Part shown: positions 9,113 to 18,580 of the stretch, in pieces
Layout: each line of letters opens with the position of its first letter
How positions within the stretch are numbered: position 1 is the first letter of the stretch
Source of the DNA: Methylobacterium sp. Leaf465
Lineage (GTDB): Bacteria; Pseudomonadota; Alphaproteobacteria; Rhizobiales; Beijerinckiaceae
DNA: 64,000 bases
Direction of reading: 5' to 3'
Assembly (NCBI RefSeq): GCF_001424705.1
Contig: NZ_LMRA01000044.1
Span: 170,123-234,122 of the forward strand
Program-made: the position numbers and the translations under genes
Notes under the pieces: model-generated
Database searches by the model: none
What the model was told of the DNA's origin: nothing
The model's input: the letters and a program-made list of their open reading frames with translations, nothing else

Positions 9113-10591
9113 TCAGCGAAGCTCCTCGTGCCAGGTCCGGCCGTCGCGCTCGATCAACGCGATGGCGGCGGTGGGACCCCAGCTTCCGGCGGGATAGGGG
9201 CGCGGCGGCTCGGGCCGGTCGGCCCAGGCCTTCAGGAGGGAATCGGCCCAGGCCCAGGCGACCTCGACCTCGTCGCGGCGCATGAACAGCGTGGCGTTGC
9301 CGCGCACCACGTCCATGAGCAGGCGCTCGTAGGCATCGGGGTAGCGCTGCTTGAAGGTCTCCTCGAAGGAGATGTCGAGGTTGGTCGGCCGCAGCCGCAT
9401 CCCGCCCGGACCCGGATCCTTGGTCATGACTTCGAGCTTGATCCCCTCTTCCGGCTGGAGCCGGATGACGAGGCGGTTGGGCTCGCGCCCGAAGGATTCC
9501 GCCGGGAAGATCGAGAACGGCGAGGCGCGGAACTGCACCACGATCTCGGACAGCTTCCGCGGCAGGCGCTTGCCGGTGCGCAGGTAGAACGGCACGCCGG
9601 CCCAGCGCCAGGACTGAACCTCGAGTTTCAGGGCGACGAAGGTCTCGGTCCGGCTGTCGACGTCTCCGCCGAGATCGGTGCGGTAGCCGTCCACCGGCTG
9701 GCTGCCGACGGCGCCGGCCGAGTACTGGCCGCGCACCGTCACGCTCTGCACGTCGTGCGGCGTGATGGGCTTCAGGGCCCGCAGGACCTTCAGCTTCTCG
9801 TCGCGCACCGAATTGGCGTCGAGGGAGAGCGGACTCTCCATCGCCATCAGGCAGAGGAGCTGCAGCATATGGTTCTGGACCATGTCGCGCAGCGCGCCCG
9901 AGGTGTCGTAGTACCCCGCGCGGCCCTCGACTCCGACGGTCTCGCCCACCGTGATCTGGACGTGGTCGATGACGTCGGCCGTCCAGAGCCGCTCGAAGAT
10001 GGTGTTGGCAAAGCGCAGGGCTAGCAGGTTCTGCACTGTCTCCTTGCCGAGATAGTGGTCGATGCGGAAGATCTGCTCCTCGGGAAACACCGTGCCGACC
10101 GCATCGTTGATGGCGCGAGCCGACTTCAGGTCCTTGCCGATGGGCTTCTCCAGCACGACGCGGGACTTCTCGCCGATCAGGCCGTGCTTGGCGAGATTCT
10201 GGCAGATCGAGCCGTAGAGGTCGGGTGAGGTGGCGAGGTAGTAGGGCCGCACCTGGTCCGGGCGCTCGGCGAGCTTGGCGGCCAGATCCTCCCAGCCCTC
10301 GTCGCCGGCTCCGTCGACCGCGACGTAATCGAGGTGGTCCAGGAAGGCGGCGAGCTTGTCCTCGCCGATGTCGCCGGCCGGAACGAAGCGCTTGATGGCG
10401 TCGCGGGCGCGCTCGCGGAAGGCCTCGGTGGTCATCTCCGAACGCGAGGCGCCGATGATCCGGCTCGTCTCCGGAATCTGTCCGTCCATGAAGCGGTAGA
10501 ACAGGGCCGGCAGCAGCTTGCGCGTGGTCAGGTCGCCGGTGGCGCCGAAGACGACGCAATCGAAGGAGGCGACGGGGATAATGGTGGCCAA
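9113..10591 (-). CDS. zwf: Glucose-6-phosphate 1-dehydrogenase
   Basis: A 492-residue G6PD that oxidises glucose 6-phosphate to 6-phosphogluconolactone with NAD(P)+, feeding the pentose phosphate or Entner-Doudoroff route. The nucleotide-binding motif FGATGDLTTRKLLPAL is at about residues 15-30, and the substrate/catalytic signature RIDHYLGKE contains the catalytic His. The start chosen is TTG at 10591, directly after a GGGAG ribosome site and before the conserved part; upstream in-frame codons would add 16 non-conserved residues. It stands alone, with no pgl or edd adjacent. Confidence 0.95.
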   Translation of the reverse strand: MATIIPVASFDCVVFGATGDLTTRKLLPALFYRFMDGQIPETSRIIGASRSEMTTEAFRERARDAIKRFVPAGDIGEDKLAAFLDHLDYVAVDGAGDEGWEDLAAKLAERPDQVRPYYLATSPDLYGSICQNLAKHGLIGEKSRVVLEKPIGKDLKSARAINDAVGTVFPEEQIFRIDHYLGKETVQNLLALRFANTIFERLWTADVIDHVQITVGETVGVEGRAGYYDTSGALRDMVQNHMLQLLCLMAMESPLSLDANSVRDEKLKVLRALKPITPHDVQSVTVRGQYSAGAVGSQPVDGYRTDLGGDVDSRTETFVALKLEVQSWRWAGVPFYLRTGKRLPRKLSEIVVQFRASPFSIFPAESFGREPNRLVIRLQPEEGIKLEVMTKDPGPGGMRLRPTNLDISFEETFKQRYPDAYERLLMDVVRGNATLFMRRDEVEVAWAWADSLLKAWADRPEPPRPYPAGSWGPTAAIALIERDGRTWHEELR

Positions 10592-10764
10592 GTGCGGCTC
10601 CCGTTCGGTTTGCAAGTCAGGCGGTTCGCGGGTCGGCAAGTCGGCTGGCGAGTCGATTTGCGGGTCGCGACGAATCGCCCCCGGTGTGTCGGCTTCCCCG
10701 CGACGCTATGCAAGGCACCCGCCACCCGAGGGGCGTGCGGGAGGGCCCCCCTCCCCGCGCCCGG

Positions 10765-11610
10765 TCACGATCCGGCGAAACGCGTGAACGCCGCTCCATG
10801 GTTCGGATGCCAGCGGGACAGCGCCGGCCGGTTCTCGATGATGTCCCCGGCCGCCCAGGCGATCCGCTTCTCGTCCTGTGCCCGGGTGGTCTCGTTGTCT
10901 GGACACAGGATGTAGAAGTCGCCCCGGGCCAGTCCGGCCATCAGGGCATCCACGGTCTCGTCCGGCGTCCAGGCGCCGGCGGGCTTCTCGCTGACCCCGC
11001 GGGCCCGCGTCAGCCCGGTATAGACGAATCCCGGGATGAGCAGGTGCGCGCTGACGCGGACGCCCTCGCGTTCGCGCAGGTCGTGGGCCAGGGCCTCGGT
11101 GACGACCTTCACCCCCGCCTTCGAGACATTGTAGGGCGTGTTGCCGGGCGGCGTGGTGATGCCCTGCTTCGAGCCCGTGACCACGATGGCGCCAGGCTCG
11201 GTCCCGGCGATCATCGCCGGTGCGAAGGCCTGGATGCCGTTGATGACGCCCCACAGATTGGTGTCGAGGATGTGCGCCCACGTCTCGGGGTCCGAGAACA
11301 GCCGTCCCCCGGCCTCGATCCCGGCATTCAGCATGACCACGGCCGGCGGCCCCTCCGCACAGGCCGCCGCGCCCAGGGCCGCGACGGCCTCGGGCCGGGC
11401 CACGTCCGTGGCCATCGCGTGGACGGACGCCGCCGTCCCCCCGCGCGCGACCTCGGCGCGGGCCGAGTCCAGCGCCGCGCCCGGCAGGTCGGCGAGCCAG
11501 ACCCGCATGCCCGCCGCGGCGAAGCGCCGGGCGGCCGCCAGCCCGATGCCGCTCGCCGCCCCGGTGACGACGGCGGTCCGCCCCGCCTGAATTGCCGGAT
11601 GGTTGTTCAT
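10765..11610 (-). CDS. Short-chain dehydrogenase/reductase
   Basis: A 281-residue classical SDR. The Rossmann glycine motif TGAASGIG is at residues 16-23, the NAG motif at 95-97, and the catalytic Ser-Tyr-Lys triad at S147, Y160 and K164 (YNVSK). An acidic residue after beta-2 (LADLPG) suggests NAD(H) preference. The C-terminal region after about 210 is longer than in many SDRs. The substrate cannot be told from the sequence, and the gene is not in an operon. It ends 173 bp upstream of zwf on the same strand. Confidence 0.87.
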   Translation of the reverse strand: MNNHPAIQAGRTAVVTGAASGIGLAAARRFAAAGMRVWLADLPGAALDSARAEVARGGTAASVHAMATDVARPEAVAALGAAACAEGPPAVVMLNAGIEAGGRLFSDPETWAHILDTNLWGVINGIQAFAPAMIAGTEPGAIVVTGSKQGITTPPGNTPYNVSKAGVKVVTEALAHDLREREGVRVSAHLLIPGFVYTGLTRARGVSEKPAGAWTPDETVDALMAGLARGDFYILCPDNETTRAQDEKRIAWAAGDIIENRPALSRWHPNHGAAFTRFAGS

Positions 11611-11737
11611 GGCCGCTGCTCCTCTGCCGTTCCGGGGCGGGAGTTAGGGCGCGCGCCGGCCCCCGTCACGGCACGGCAGGAGATTGGTAACCGTCTGTGC
11701 GCATGGTCGGGGAGACATTCCACTCGAAAGGTTCGCG

Positions 11738-13474
11738 ATGCTTTCGCGCCACAGGACCGTCGCCCTCCGCCCGCACCGCCTCCGCGCGGGCCTGTCGCCC
11801 CTGGCCCTCCTCTGGGTGCTGGGCGGCGCCGCCACGGCTCAAGTCTCCGGCGCGCCGGAAGCCCCCGCGCCCGCGAAGGCTCCGAAGATCGAGAGCCTCA
11901 CCACCACCGCTCCGGCGACGCCCGCCGTCCAGGCGATCGCACCGGGCGCAGCCGAGGCCACCGCCGCCCCGGCTGCCGCCCAGGCCCGGAAGTCGCGCGA
12001 GCTGCCGCCGCTGGTGGTGGCCCGGGTCTCCGCCGACCCGGTGCCGACCCTCAGTCCAGCGACGTTCCTCGACACCCTGCGGATGGCCGACCGCTATCAG
12101 GCCATGGTGGATGCCGGCGGCTGGACCGCGCTGCCCGCCGACCTCGTGGTCAAGCCCGGCGCCGGCCATCCGGCCATCCCGGCCCTGCGCAAGCATCTCG
12201 CGCTCGTGGGCGACCTGGCTGCCGATGCCCCGATGAACGACCAGCTCGACGCCACCCTGGTGGCGGCCGTGAAGGCGTTCCAGGCCCGCCACGGCCTGCC
12301 CGAGACCGGGCTGATCGGCCGCCAGACGGTGGCGGCACTCAACGTGCCGGCGGCCACCCGCCAGCGCCAGCTCGCCGCCTCCGCCGCGCGCCAGATCGGC
12401 TCGAACTTCGCCTATGGCGACCGCTACGTGGTCGTAAACATCCCCTCCGCCACGGTGGAGGCCGTGGACCACGGGGTCGTGGTGCGCCGCTATGTGGCGG
12501 TGGTCGGCAAGCCCGACAAGGCGACGCCGCGGATCGAGGCCCGCATCACCGACGTGAACCTCAATCCGACCTGGACCCTGCCGGTCTCCATCATCAAGAA
12601 GGAGATCATTCCGAAGATGCGCAAGGATCCCGGCTACCTCGCCCGGGAGCGCATCCGCATCCTCGGTCCCGGTGGCGTCGAGGTCGACCCTACCGCGATC
12701 GACTGGTCGAGCGAGAAGGCGGCCAACTACACCCTGCGGCAGGATTCCGGCCTGGACAATTCCCTGGGTCAGGTGCGCATCGACATGCCGAACAAGCAGG
12801 CGGTCTACATGCACGACACGCCGTCGAAATCGTTGTTCGCCCGCGAGGTGCGGTTCCATTCCCATGGCTGCGTGCGCGTCGCGCAGGTGAAGGAGCTCGC
12901 CGGCTGGCTGCTCGAGGGCACGCCCGGCCCCAACGGTCCCGGCTCGACCTGGGGCCCGATCGAGATCGAGACCAGCATCGCCACCAACGAGCGCCTCGAC
13001 ATCAAGCTGCCGAAGCAGATCCCCGTGACCTTCGTGTATCTCACCGGTTACGCCACCCCGGACGGCCGCGCTCATTTCCGGGACGACATCTACGGGATCG
13101 ACAGCCCTGCGGTGCCGATGCCGGACGTGGCGGCGACGGGTACGATCGCGCCGCCGACCGCTCCCAAGTCGGCGGCCGTGCCCGCGACGCCGAAGGCGTC
13201 CAGCACCGGGTCCGCATCCGCCCGGACTCCCGGCGACAAGCCATCCCTTGCCAAGCCATCCCTTGCCAAGCCGGTTCAGGCTGCGCCGGTCCCACCCAAG
13301 CCCGTGCCGAAGGTGATCGCGGATAAGGGAGCCGTGCCCGGCGCGGCCCCGGCTCAGAGCCCCGGCAAGGCAGCTGCGCCCAGGCCGACGAATACCGGCG
13401 CCGAGAAGACGGCAGGCGATTTAGTCCCCCCGGGATCGATCCCCAGCCGCGCGGCGCTTCCCCCCACGGATTGA
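11738..13474 (+). CDS. L,D-transpeptidase with peptidoglycan-binding domain (YcbB-like)
   Basis: A 578-residue exported enzyme that probably makes 3-3 crosslinks in peptidoglycan or links proteins to it. After a signal sequence (about 15-35) and an Ala/Pro-rich linker, a PG_binding_1 domain lies at about 165-203 (AVKAFQARHGLPETGLIG). The YkuD catalytic domain follows (about 228-395), with the active-site motif FHSHGCVRV containing nucleophile C378. The long C-terminus (about 430-578) is Ala/Pro/Lys-rich and includes a duplicated 15-bp unit near 13248-13277. ATG 11738 was chosen because the signal sequence begins there. Confidence 0.92.
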   Translation: MLSRHRTVALRPHRLRAGLSPLALLWVLGGAATAQVSGAPEAPAPAKAPKIESLTTTAPATPAVQAIAPGAAEATAAPAAAQARKSRELPPLVVARVSADPVPTLSPATFLDTLRMADRYQAMVDAGGWTALPADLVVKPGAGHPAIPALRKHLALVGDLAADAPMNDQLDATLVAAVKAFQARHGLPETGLIGRQTVAALNVPAATRQRQLAASAARQIGSNFAYGDRYVVVNIPSATVEAVDHGVVVRRYVAVVGKPDKATPRIEARITDVNLNPTWTLPVSIIKKEIIPKMRKDPGYLARERIRILGPGGVEVDPTAIDWSSEKAANYTLRQDSGLDNSLGQVRIDMPNKQAVYMHDTPSKSLFAREVRFHSHGCVRVAQVKELAGWLLEGTPGPNGPGSTWGPIEIETSIATNERLDIKLPKQIPVTFVYLTGYATPDGRAHFRDDIYGIDSPAVPMPDVAATGTIAPPTAPKSAAVPATPKASSTGSASARTPGDKPSLAKPSLAKPVQAAPVPPKPVPKVIADKGAVPGAAPAQSPGKAAAPRPTNTGAEKTAGDLVPPGSIPSRAALPPTD

Positions 13475-13844
13475 GCCCAAGCCGACCGTTCCCCTATCGC
13501 AAGGGCTCGCCCGGCGCGATGGGGGGCGCCTTCCTCCGGTCCGCCCCGGCCACCTGTCGTGGCCCGTCCGCTCGGACGCTCTCGGGAGACGACGCGCGGC
13601 TGACAAGACCCGGGATCGCCATCAATTGAATGGTATCATCTTGCGAGCGCGTTCCGACGGGGGCCGTGCGAGGAGACGGATCACCCAGGGTCCGGCGGAA
13701 CGCGCGGAGCAGCGTCGCAGAGCGAGGTGGCGAGCCTCCTGCCTGGCACCTGGCCATGGCGGGTCTCGTGGGTTGTGTCTCGACGTGCCAGCGGCCTTGA
13801 TCGAGGGCGTACCGCGCGTGGCAAGGTGCGTCGGACGAGGCGCC
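13475..13844. other. Gene-free stretch, 370 bp
   Basis: This lies between the convergent ends of the L,D-transpeptidase and carbonic anhydrase genes. No open frame with recognisable similarity, no stem-loop with a T-run and no RNA gene was seen. Confidence 0.5.
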
Positions 13845-14549
13845 TCAGAGAAGCGTGACCTTGCCGTTGCCGATGTCATAGAAGCCGCCGACGACCTTCA
13901 CCTGCCCGCGGGCGACGCGGTCCGAGAGGATCGGCCCGGCCTGCTGGAGACGCCGGACGTTGTGCCGGACATTCTGGGCGATCGCCTCGGCAAGGGGATC
14001 CGGTGCTCGCGCTTTCTCGGCCAAGTCGACCGCCGGCCGGATCGCGTCGATCAGCATCGGCAGATGGCCCGGAAGCACGACGTTCGTCTTCATGACCTCA
14101 ATCGTCGCTTTGACGGCACCGCAATCGGAATGGCCCAGCACGAGGATCAGCGGCGCGCCCAGCACCGCCACGCCGTATTCGAGGCTGGCGAGGCTGTCGG
14201 TGTTGACGAAATTGCCCGCGACCCGGACGACAAACAGGTCCCCGGGTCCCTGATCGAAGACGAAATCCGGTGCGACTCGGGCATCGGCGCAGCCGACCAC
14301 GCAGGCGATCGGATGCTGTGCGGCGACCCTCGCCGCTCGGCCGGCGGAAAAGTCCCTGTTCGACGGCGTATTCGCTGCGTAGCGCCCGTTGCCTTCCAGC
14401 AGGCGCGCGAGAGCCGCGTCGGGCGTCATGACGTTCGACCCCGAGACCTCCGCGGCCGCTCCGGGTGCCGCCGGCATGGCGAGCGCGCCGGCAGCGACGG
14501 CGGTCAGCAAGGTGCGGCGTGAGACATGAGATGCATGCTGATCACACAC
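13845..14549 (-). CDS. Beta-class carbonic anhydrase with Tat signal
   Basis: A 234-residue beta-carbonic anhydrase interconverting CO2 and bicarbonate. Zinc ligands are C87, H140 and C143, in GCADARV and GHSDCGAV; D89 and R91 form the usual catalytic dyad. The N-terminus SRRTLLTAVAAGALAMPAAPG is a twin-arginine signal (arginines 11-12), so the enzyme is probably folded with zinc in the cytoplasm and exported to the periplasm, unlike cytosolic paralogues. It is monocistronic. Confidence 0.93.
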   Translation of the reverse strand: MCDQHASHVSRRTLLTAVAAGALAMPAAPGAAAEVSGSNVMTPDAALARLLEGNGRYAANTPSNRDFSAGRAARVAAQHPIACVVGCADARVAPDFVFDQGPGDLFVVRVAGNFVNTDSLASLEYGVAVLGAPLILVLGHSDCGAVKATIEVMKTNVVLPGHLPMLIDAIRPAVDLAEKARAPDPLAEAIAQNVRHNVRRLQQAGPILSDRVARGQVKVVGGFYDIGNGKVTLL

Positions 14550-14850
14550 GGTCGCAATTCCTAGTCGAAAGACTTATGCCTAATCATCTCAGGGTTGTAT
14601 CACGCCGGTTTTCCGTCGCCAAGTCCGAACTCCGCAGGAAGTTCGGGACGTGACAGGGCTCACGGGTCAGCGCTGACCGACCGCTCTGATAGACCGCAGG
14701 GCAGGCAGGCTGGACGCTGCTGTTCGCGCGGGTTGGTGGGCTCGGGTCGAGGCCCGTTCTCCGCGAGCTATGGGGATTTCCGGTGACGGAGGTGGTCAGG
14801 CGGCGCGGTGATCTGGGTTCGCTGCGACCTCGGTCCCGTCGCGGACGACG

Positions 14851-14994
14851 ACGCCAGCCACAACCTTCGGCACCGGGTTCTCGCCCTCAGCCAAGCTGGA
14901 CCCCGTCCTGAACGACCGCGAGCAGCCGCGCGTCGCCGTGATCGTCAACGGCCTGAGCGCGGTGAACATCGACGCGGATCTGGTGCGAGGCGGC
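14851..14994 (+). pseudogene. Decayed fragment of a CobW/COG0523-type GTPase
   Basis: Frame +1 from 14851 gives 48 codons that follow the N-terminal G domain of COG0523 metallochaperone GTPases. It reads TPATTFGTGFSPSAKL, then LNDREQPRVAVIVNGLSAV and NIDADLVRGG; the last part closely matches the family block VAVIVNDMSEVNIDA. The Walker A loop, normally GxxGxGKT, is destroyed (GTGFSPSAKL), and similarity ends at both sides without a start codon or the CxCC motif. It is best read as a relic. The remaining 14550-15159 gap shows nothing else recognisable. Confidence 0.55.
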
Positions 14995-15159
14995 CATCCG
15001 GACCGCCCTTCGACGTCCGCCCGATCGACCCGGGGCCGGGGCGCCTTCGAGGCCGCCCCCTATCGCGGAAGGCCCGATCCGTTCCCGGTCCGGCAGCGGG
15101 GCGCCTGAACGGCGCCCCCGTCCGGTCGCCCGCGACGGAGCGACCGGACGGGTCGGCGA

Positions 15160-15516
15160 TCAGGAATCGAGGCCGCCGTCCTCGTCGATGTCGACCAGGA
15201 ACACGATGTCGGCATCCTCCTCGTCCTCGTCGTCCGCCTCGTCGTCGTTCGAGGCCTCGGCATGGCGGGCATCCGGCTCGTAGGGCTCGTCCTCCTCGGA
15301 ATCGTCCTCGGCGAGGGCGTCCTCGAAGATCTCGATCTCCTCCTCGGTGGCCGCCCGGACCTTGAGCGGGGAGGTGCCGTTCCACAGCACCTTGCCGTCG
15401 CTCTTCATGGTCTGGATGTCGTCCTTGAAGCCATCGCAGGTGAAGAGGTCGTTGGCGACCTCCTCGGAGCCGTTGATGACCGCGATGGCCACGCCATCGA
15501 TCTCGAGTGTGAACAT
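15160..15516 (-). CDS. Small acidic protein of unknown function
   Basis: A 118-residue protein. An ATG at 15516 follows AAGGAT. The N-terminal 50 residues (starting MFTLEIDGVAIAVINGSEEV) look like a small beta-rich domain with conserved-looking turns (SDGKVLWNGTSPL). From about residue 58 it is extremely acidic, with runs of Asp/Glu (EEEIEIFEDALAEDDSEEDE, then DDEADDEDEEDAD), ending in DEDGGLDS. No cysteines beyond one and no membrane segment. Acidic tails of this type may mimic nucleic acid or bind cations; no family was recognised. Confidence 0.75.
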   Translation of the reverse strand: MFTLEIDGVAIAVINGSEEVANDLFTCDGFKDDIQTMKSDGKVLWNGTSPLKVRAATEEEIEIFEDALAEDDSEEDEPYEPDARHAEASNDDEADDEDEEDADIVFLVDIDEDGGLDS

Positions 15517-15626
15517 CGCGAATCCTTGTTGTCTGCAGCCTCGGGGCCGCCGTCCGTGTAGGGGCGAACGGGGCGAAGGCCAAGGCCCGGACGGGCGGGG
15601 GTTGGTTTGCGGTGGGTGGCCGGGCC

Positions 15627-16673
15627 TCAGGCCCCGCCGCTCGCCCGGGCGATGGCGCGCTTGACCACGCCCTGCACGTCGGGATTGGACAGGAACAGGT
15701 CGTGGTTGATGAGGCCGCCGCCGTAGTCGGAGGCGTCGGCCACGCGGACCCCGAGGGCTTCCAGGCGCTCGCGATCCGCCGCGCCGGCGCGCACGATGCC
15801 CCCCGCGATGGCCCCGGAGAGCTCGAGGGCGCGGTCGTTCGTCGACGAGATCACCGTGATCTTGTGCACGTCCGGCCCCATCCGCTCCACCGCGCTGGTG
15901 AAGAGGTCGATGTCGATGTCGGGGGCGGCCAGCACCACCGCGCCGATGCGGGCCATGGCGGCCTCGCCGGCCTCGGCCCGCAGCATGCGCAGGGTCTCCA
16001 GGGTCAGCAGCGTCCCCATGGAATGCGCGACAATGTTGATGCGCCCGCCCGAGGGGGAGTTCGCCAGCGCCTTCAGCAGGTCCTCGAAGCCGTCGCGCGA
16101 CCACAGGGCGCTCTCGCGGTCGTAGCCGTAATCGAAGGTGGCGGCCGCCGAGGGCCAGGTGAACAGGGCCGAGGCGCCGCGGAAGCGGATGCCGTCGGAA
16201 AGCTTGGCCGCACTCAGGGCCGCCGACTGGAAGCTCTCGCGGTAGCCGTGGACGTAGATCAGCACGTCGCGCCCCAGCGCCGCCTGGGCGAAGGCGGCGG
16301 CCGCCCCCGCGCCGGTCTCGACCTGCGGCACCGCCGTCACCGCCCAGTCGCCCGTCACCACGGAGGAGACCTTGCCGATCAGCGAGCGGTCGGGCGCCGA
16401 CAGCCGCACCTCGGCGAAGCTGAGGCCCCGGCCGCGCTCGGAGGTGAAGTAGGGGCTCTTCGGCGGCGAGCCGACGGGCTTGCGCGTGGTGGCCACCAGC
16501 AGCACCGGGCTGACGTCGAGGGCCGACTGGCGCTCCGGCGCGCCGCCCCCGACCGCATCGGTGACGAGGCCGTCGGCGACGCAGCCGGCCAGCCCGGGCG
16601 TCAGGCCGGCCACCCCCGAGAGGGCGGCGAAGCGCAGCAGCGCGCGACGGGTGGGAGGCTGGGATCGGATCAT
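15627..16673 (-). CDS. Alpha/beta hydrolase, DUF900 family, exported
   Basis: A 348-residue protein. ATG 16673 gives MIRSQPPTRRALLRFAAL, a twin-arginine-like leader ending in a lipobox-like LAGC at about residue 31; an ATG at 16697 is also possible. The body is an alpha/beta hydrolase of the DUF900 (COG4782) type: LIYVHGYRESF provides the oxyanion region, INIVAHSMGTLL contains the nucleophile Ser in GHSxG-like context, and a C-terminal NHDLFLSNPDV contains the probable catalytic His. The substrate is unknown; it is likely an esterase/lipase in the periplasm. It is divergent from meaB. Confidence 0.85.
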   Translation of the reverse strand: MIRSQPPTRRALLRFAALSGVAGLTPGLAGCVADGLVTDAVGGGAPERQSALDVSPVLLVATTRKPVGSPPKSPYFTSERGRGLSFAEVRLSAPDRSLIGKVSSVVTGDWAVTAVPQVETGAGAAAAFAQAALGRDVLIYVHGYRESFQSAALSAAKLSDGIRFRGASALFTWPSAAATFDYGYDRESALWSRDGFEDLLKALANSPSGGRINIVAHSMGTLLTLETLRMLRAEAGEAAMARIGAVVLAAPDIDIDLFTSAVERMGPDVHKITVISSTNDRALELSGAIAGGIVRAGAADRERLEALGVRVADASDYGGGLINHDLFLSNPDVQGVVKRAIARASGGA

Positions 16674-16949
16674 GGGTCGGAGCTCGGGTCGGATCATGTC
16701 GTGCAAGGCGGCCCTGAACGTGGTGGCCCCGGGACGGGCGCAGCGCGTCAGTATCCTGTCGATCAGGATCGTGACCATGGCGGGGCGGAGGCGTGGCCGT
16801 GGCGATGTGGATTGCGGGCAGAGGCAGGGCTGTGGCCCCGGACCCACATTGCGGCACGCCCCCGGTTCACGCCGGTTTGCGGGGGAAGCGCCCGCGCGCC
16901 GGGCCGCCCCCCTCGACGAAACCGGGCCGGACCGGCAAAGAAGACAACC

Positions 16950-17948
16950 ATGGCCGCCTCCCCCGCACCCGCCCTCGACATCGATGCCCTGCGCGAGCGG
17001 CTGCTCGCCGGAGACCGCGCCGCCCTGGCGCGGGCGATCACGCTGGCCGAATCGAAGCGGCCCGATCATCGGGCGGCGGCGCGCGGCCTCATCGACGCGG
17101 TGCTGCCGCAGACCGGCACGGCGATCCGCGTCGGCATCACCGGCGTGCCCGGCGTCGGCAAGTCGACCACCATCGACGCGCTCGGCGCCAACCTGACGGC
17201 GGCCGGCCACAAGGTGGCGGTGCTGGCCGTCGACCCCTCCTCGACGCGCACCGGCGGCTCGATCCTCGGCGACAAGACCCGGATGGCGCGCCTCGCCCTC
17301 GACCCCAACGCCTTCATCCGGCCCTCCCCCTCCTCCGGCACCCTGGGGGGCGTCGCGGCCAAGACCCGCGAGACCATGCTGCTCTGCGAGGCGGCGGGCT
17401 TCGACGTCATCCTGGTGGAGACCGTCGGCGTCGGCCAATCCGAGACGGCGGTGGCGGACCTGACCGACTTCTTCCTCGTCCTGATGTTGCCGGGAGCCGG
17501 CGACGAGCTCCAGGGCATCAAGAAGGGCATCCTCGAACTCGCCGACATGATCGCGGTGAACAAGGCCGACGACGGCGAGGGCGAGCGCCGGGCCAGCGCA
17601 GCCGCCTCGGAATACCGCGCCGCCCTGCACATCCTCTCGGCGCCGAGTTCGACCTGGACGCCCCCGGTGGTCACGATCTCGGGCCTGAACAACAAGGGCC
17701 TCGACGGCCTGTGGGAGCGGATCGTCGACCATCGCAACAAGCTCACCGCCACGGGCGAGATCGCCGCGAAGCGCCGGGCCCAGGACGTGAAGTGGATGTG
17801 GGCCCTCGTGCACGAGCGCCTGCATCAGCGCCTCGTCGGCTCGGCCGAGGTGCGCCGCCGGACGGCGGAGGCCGAGGCTTCGGTGGGGCGCGGGGACGCC
17901 TCGCCCGCCGCCGGGGCGGAGGCCATCGCCACCCTGATCGGCCTCTGA
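16950..17948 (+). CDS. meaB: MeaB, G-protein chaperone of methylmalonyl-CoA mutase
   Basis: A 332-residue P-loop GTPase of the MeaB/ArgK group. It protects and reloads adenosylcobalamin-dependent methylmalonyl-CoA mutase, needed in methylotrophs for glyoxylate regeneration by the ethylmalonyl-CoA pathway. Walker A GVPGVGKS spans residues 65-72. The switch segments with VDPSSTRTGGSILGDKTRM and ETVGVGQSE and the NKAD base-recognition motif are all present. The start ATG at 16950 fits the usual family length. The next gene begins 5 bp after the stop. Confidence 0.95.
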   Translation: MAASPAPALDIDALRERLLAGDRAALARAITLAESKRPDHRAAARGLIDAVLPQTGTAIRVGITGVPGVGKSTTIDALGANLTAAGHKVAVLAVDPSSTRTGGSILGDKTRMARLALDPNAFIRPSPSSGTLGGVAAKTRETMLLCEAAGFDVILVETVGVGQSETAVADLTDFFLVLMLPGAGDELQGIKKGILELADMIAVNKADDGEGERRASAAASEYRAALHILSAPSSTWTPPVVTISGLNNKGLDGLWERIVDHRNKLTATGEIAAKRRAQDVKWMWALVHERLHQRLVGSAEVRRRTAEAEASVGRGDASPAAGAEAIATLIGL

Positions 17949-17953
17949 TCCGC

Positions 17954-18580
17954 ATGACGGGACCGCTGCTGGTCACCGGCTTCGGTCCGTTTCCCGGCGT
18001 GCCGCGCAATCCGAGCGCGGCCCTGGCTCGGCGCATCGGTGCCCTCGCGCGCCCGAAGCTGGGCGGCATTCCAGTGCGCGTGCTGATCCTGTGCACCACC
18101 TATGCGGCGATCCCCGACAGGCTGGCGCCGGCCCTGGCCGAAGCGCCGGCCGCGATCCTCATGCTCGGCGTCGCGACCCGCGCCAAGCGGGTCCGGGTGG
18201 AGATGCAGGGCCGCAACCGCACGAGCCGGCTCTTTCCCGATGCCTCCGGCCGGACCGCGTCGCGCCTGACCCTGGAGCGGGATGGTCCGCCCGCGCGCCG
18301 CTCGCCCGCGGCGGCCTCCGCGCTCGCGACGCTGCGCGGGCACGGGATCGCGGCGGTCCCCTCGCGGGATGCGGGGCGCTACCTCTGCAACGCCAGCTAT
18401 TTTCGCGCCTTACGCGAATCACCCCCGGCGCTGTTCGTGCACATCCCGCTCCCGCCCCGGACGCAGCGGCCCGCGAAGGCACCCGTGCGGCCGCGGCGCG
18501 AGGCCCCCGGGGAGCGTCTCGCCCGGGCCTGCGCGGAGGTCGCGCGCCGCCTGGTGATCCGCGGCCGGGCGCGCGGCTGA
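17954..18580 (+). CDS. Pyroglutamyl-peptidase I-like cysteine peptidase (C15)
   Basis: A 208-residue protein matching pyrrolidone-carboxylate peptidase. The N-terminus LLVTGFGPFPGVPRNPS is the substrate-pocket motif. Alignment by eye places the catalytic triad at E83 (RVEMQGRN), C145 (GRYLCNASYF) and H163 (FVHIPLPP). The surrounding sequence diverges from well-known enzymes: the usual RxxxxxERxAxN block is only loosely kept. Removal of N-terminal pyroglutamate is the likely reaction, but specificity is not certain. It is 5 bp downstream of meaB, probably cotranscribed. Confidence 0.82.
   Translation: MTGPLLVTGFGPFPGVPRNPSAALARRIGALARPKLGGIPVRVLILCTTYAAIPDRLAPALAEAPAAILMLGVATRAKRVRVEMQGRNRTSRLFPDASGRTASRLTLERDGPPARRSPAAASALATLRGHGIAAVPSRDAGRYLCNASYFRALRESPPALFVHIPLPPRTQRPAKAPVRPRREAPGERLARACAEVARRLVIRGRARG

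Noticed and set aside
14808..15365. 185-codon forward frame through the 14.5-15.2 kb gap
   Set aside because: It crosses the clear acidic-protein gene on the other strand, is Arg/Pro-rich without similarity, and does not use the frame of the CobW-like relic.
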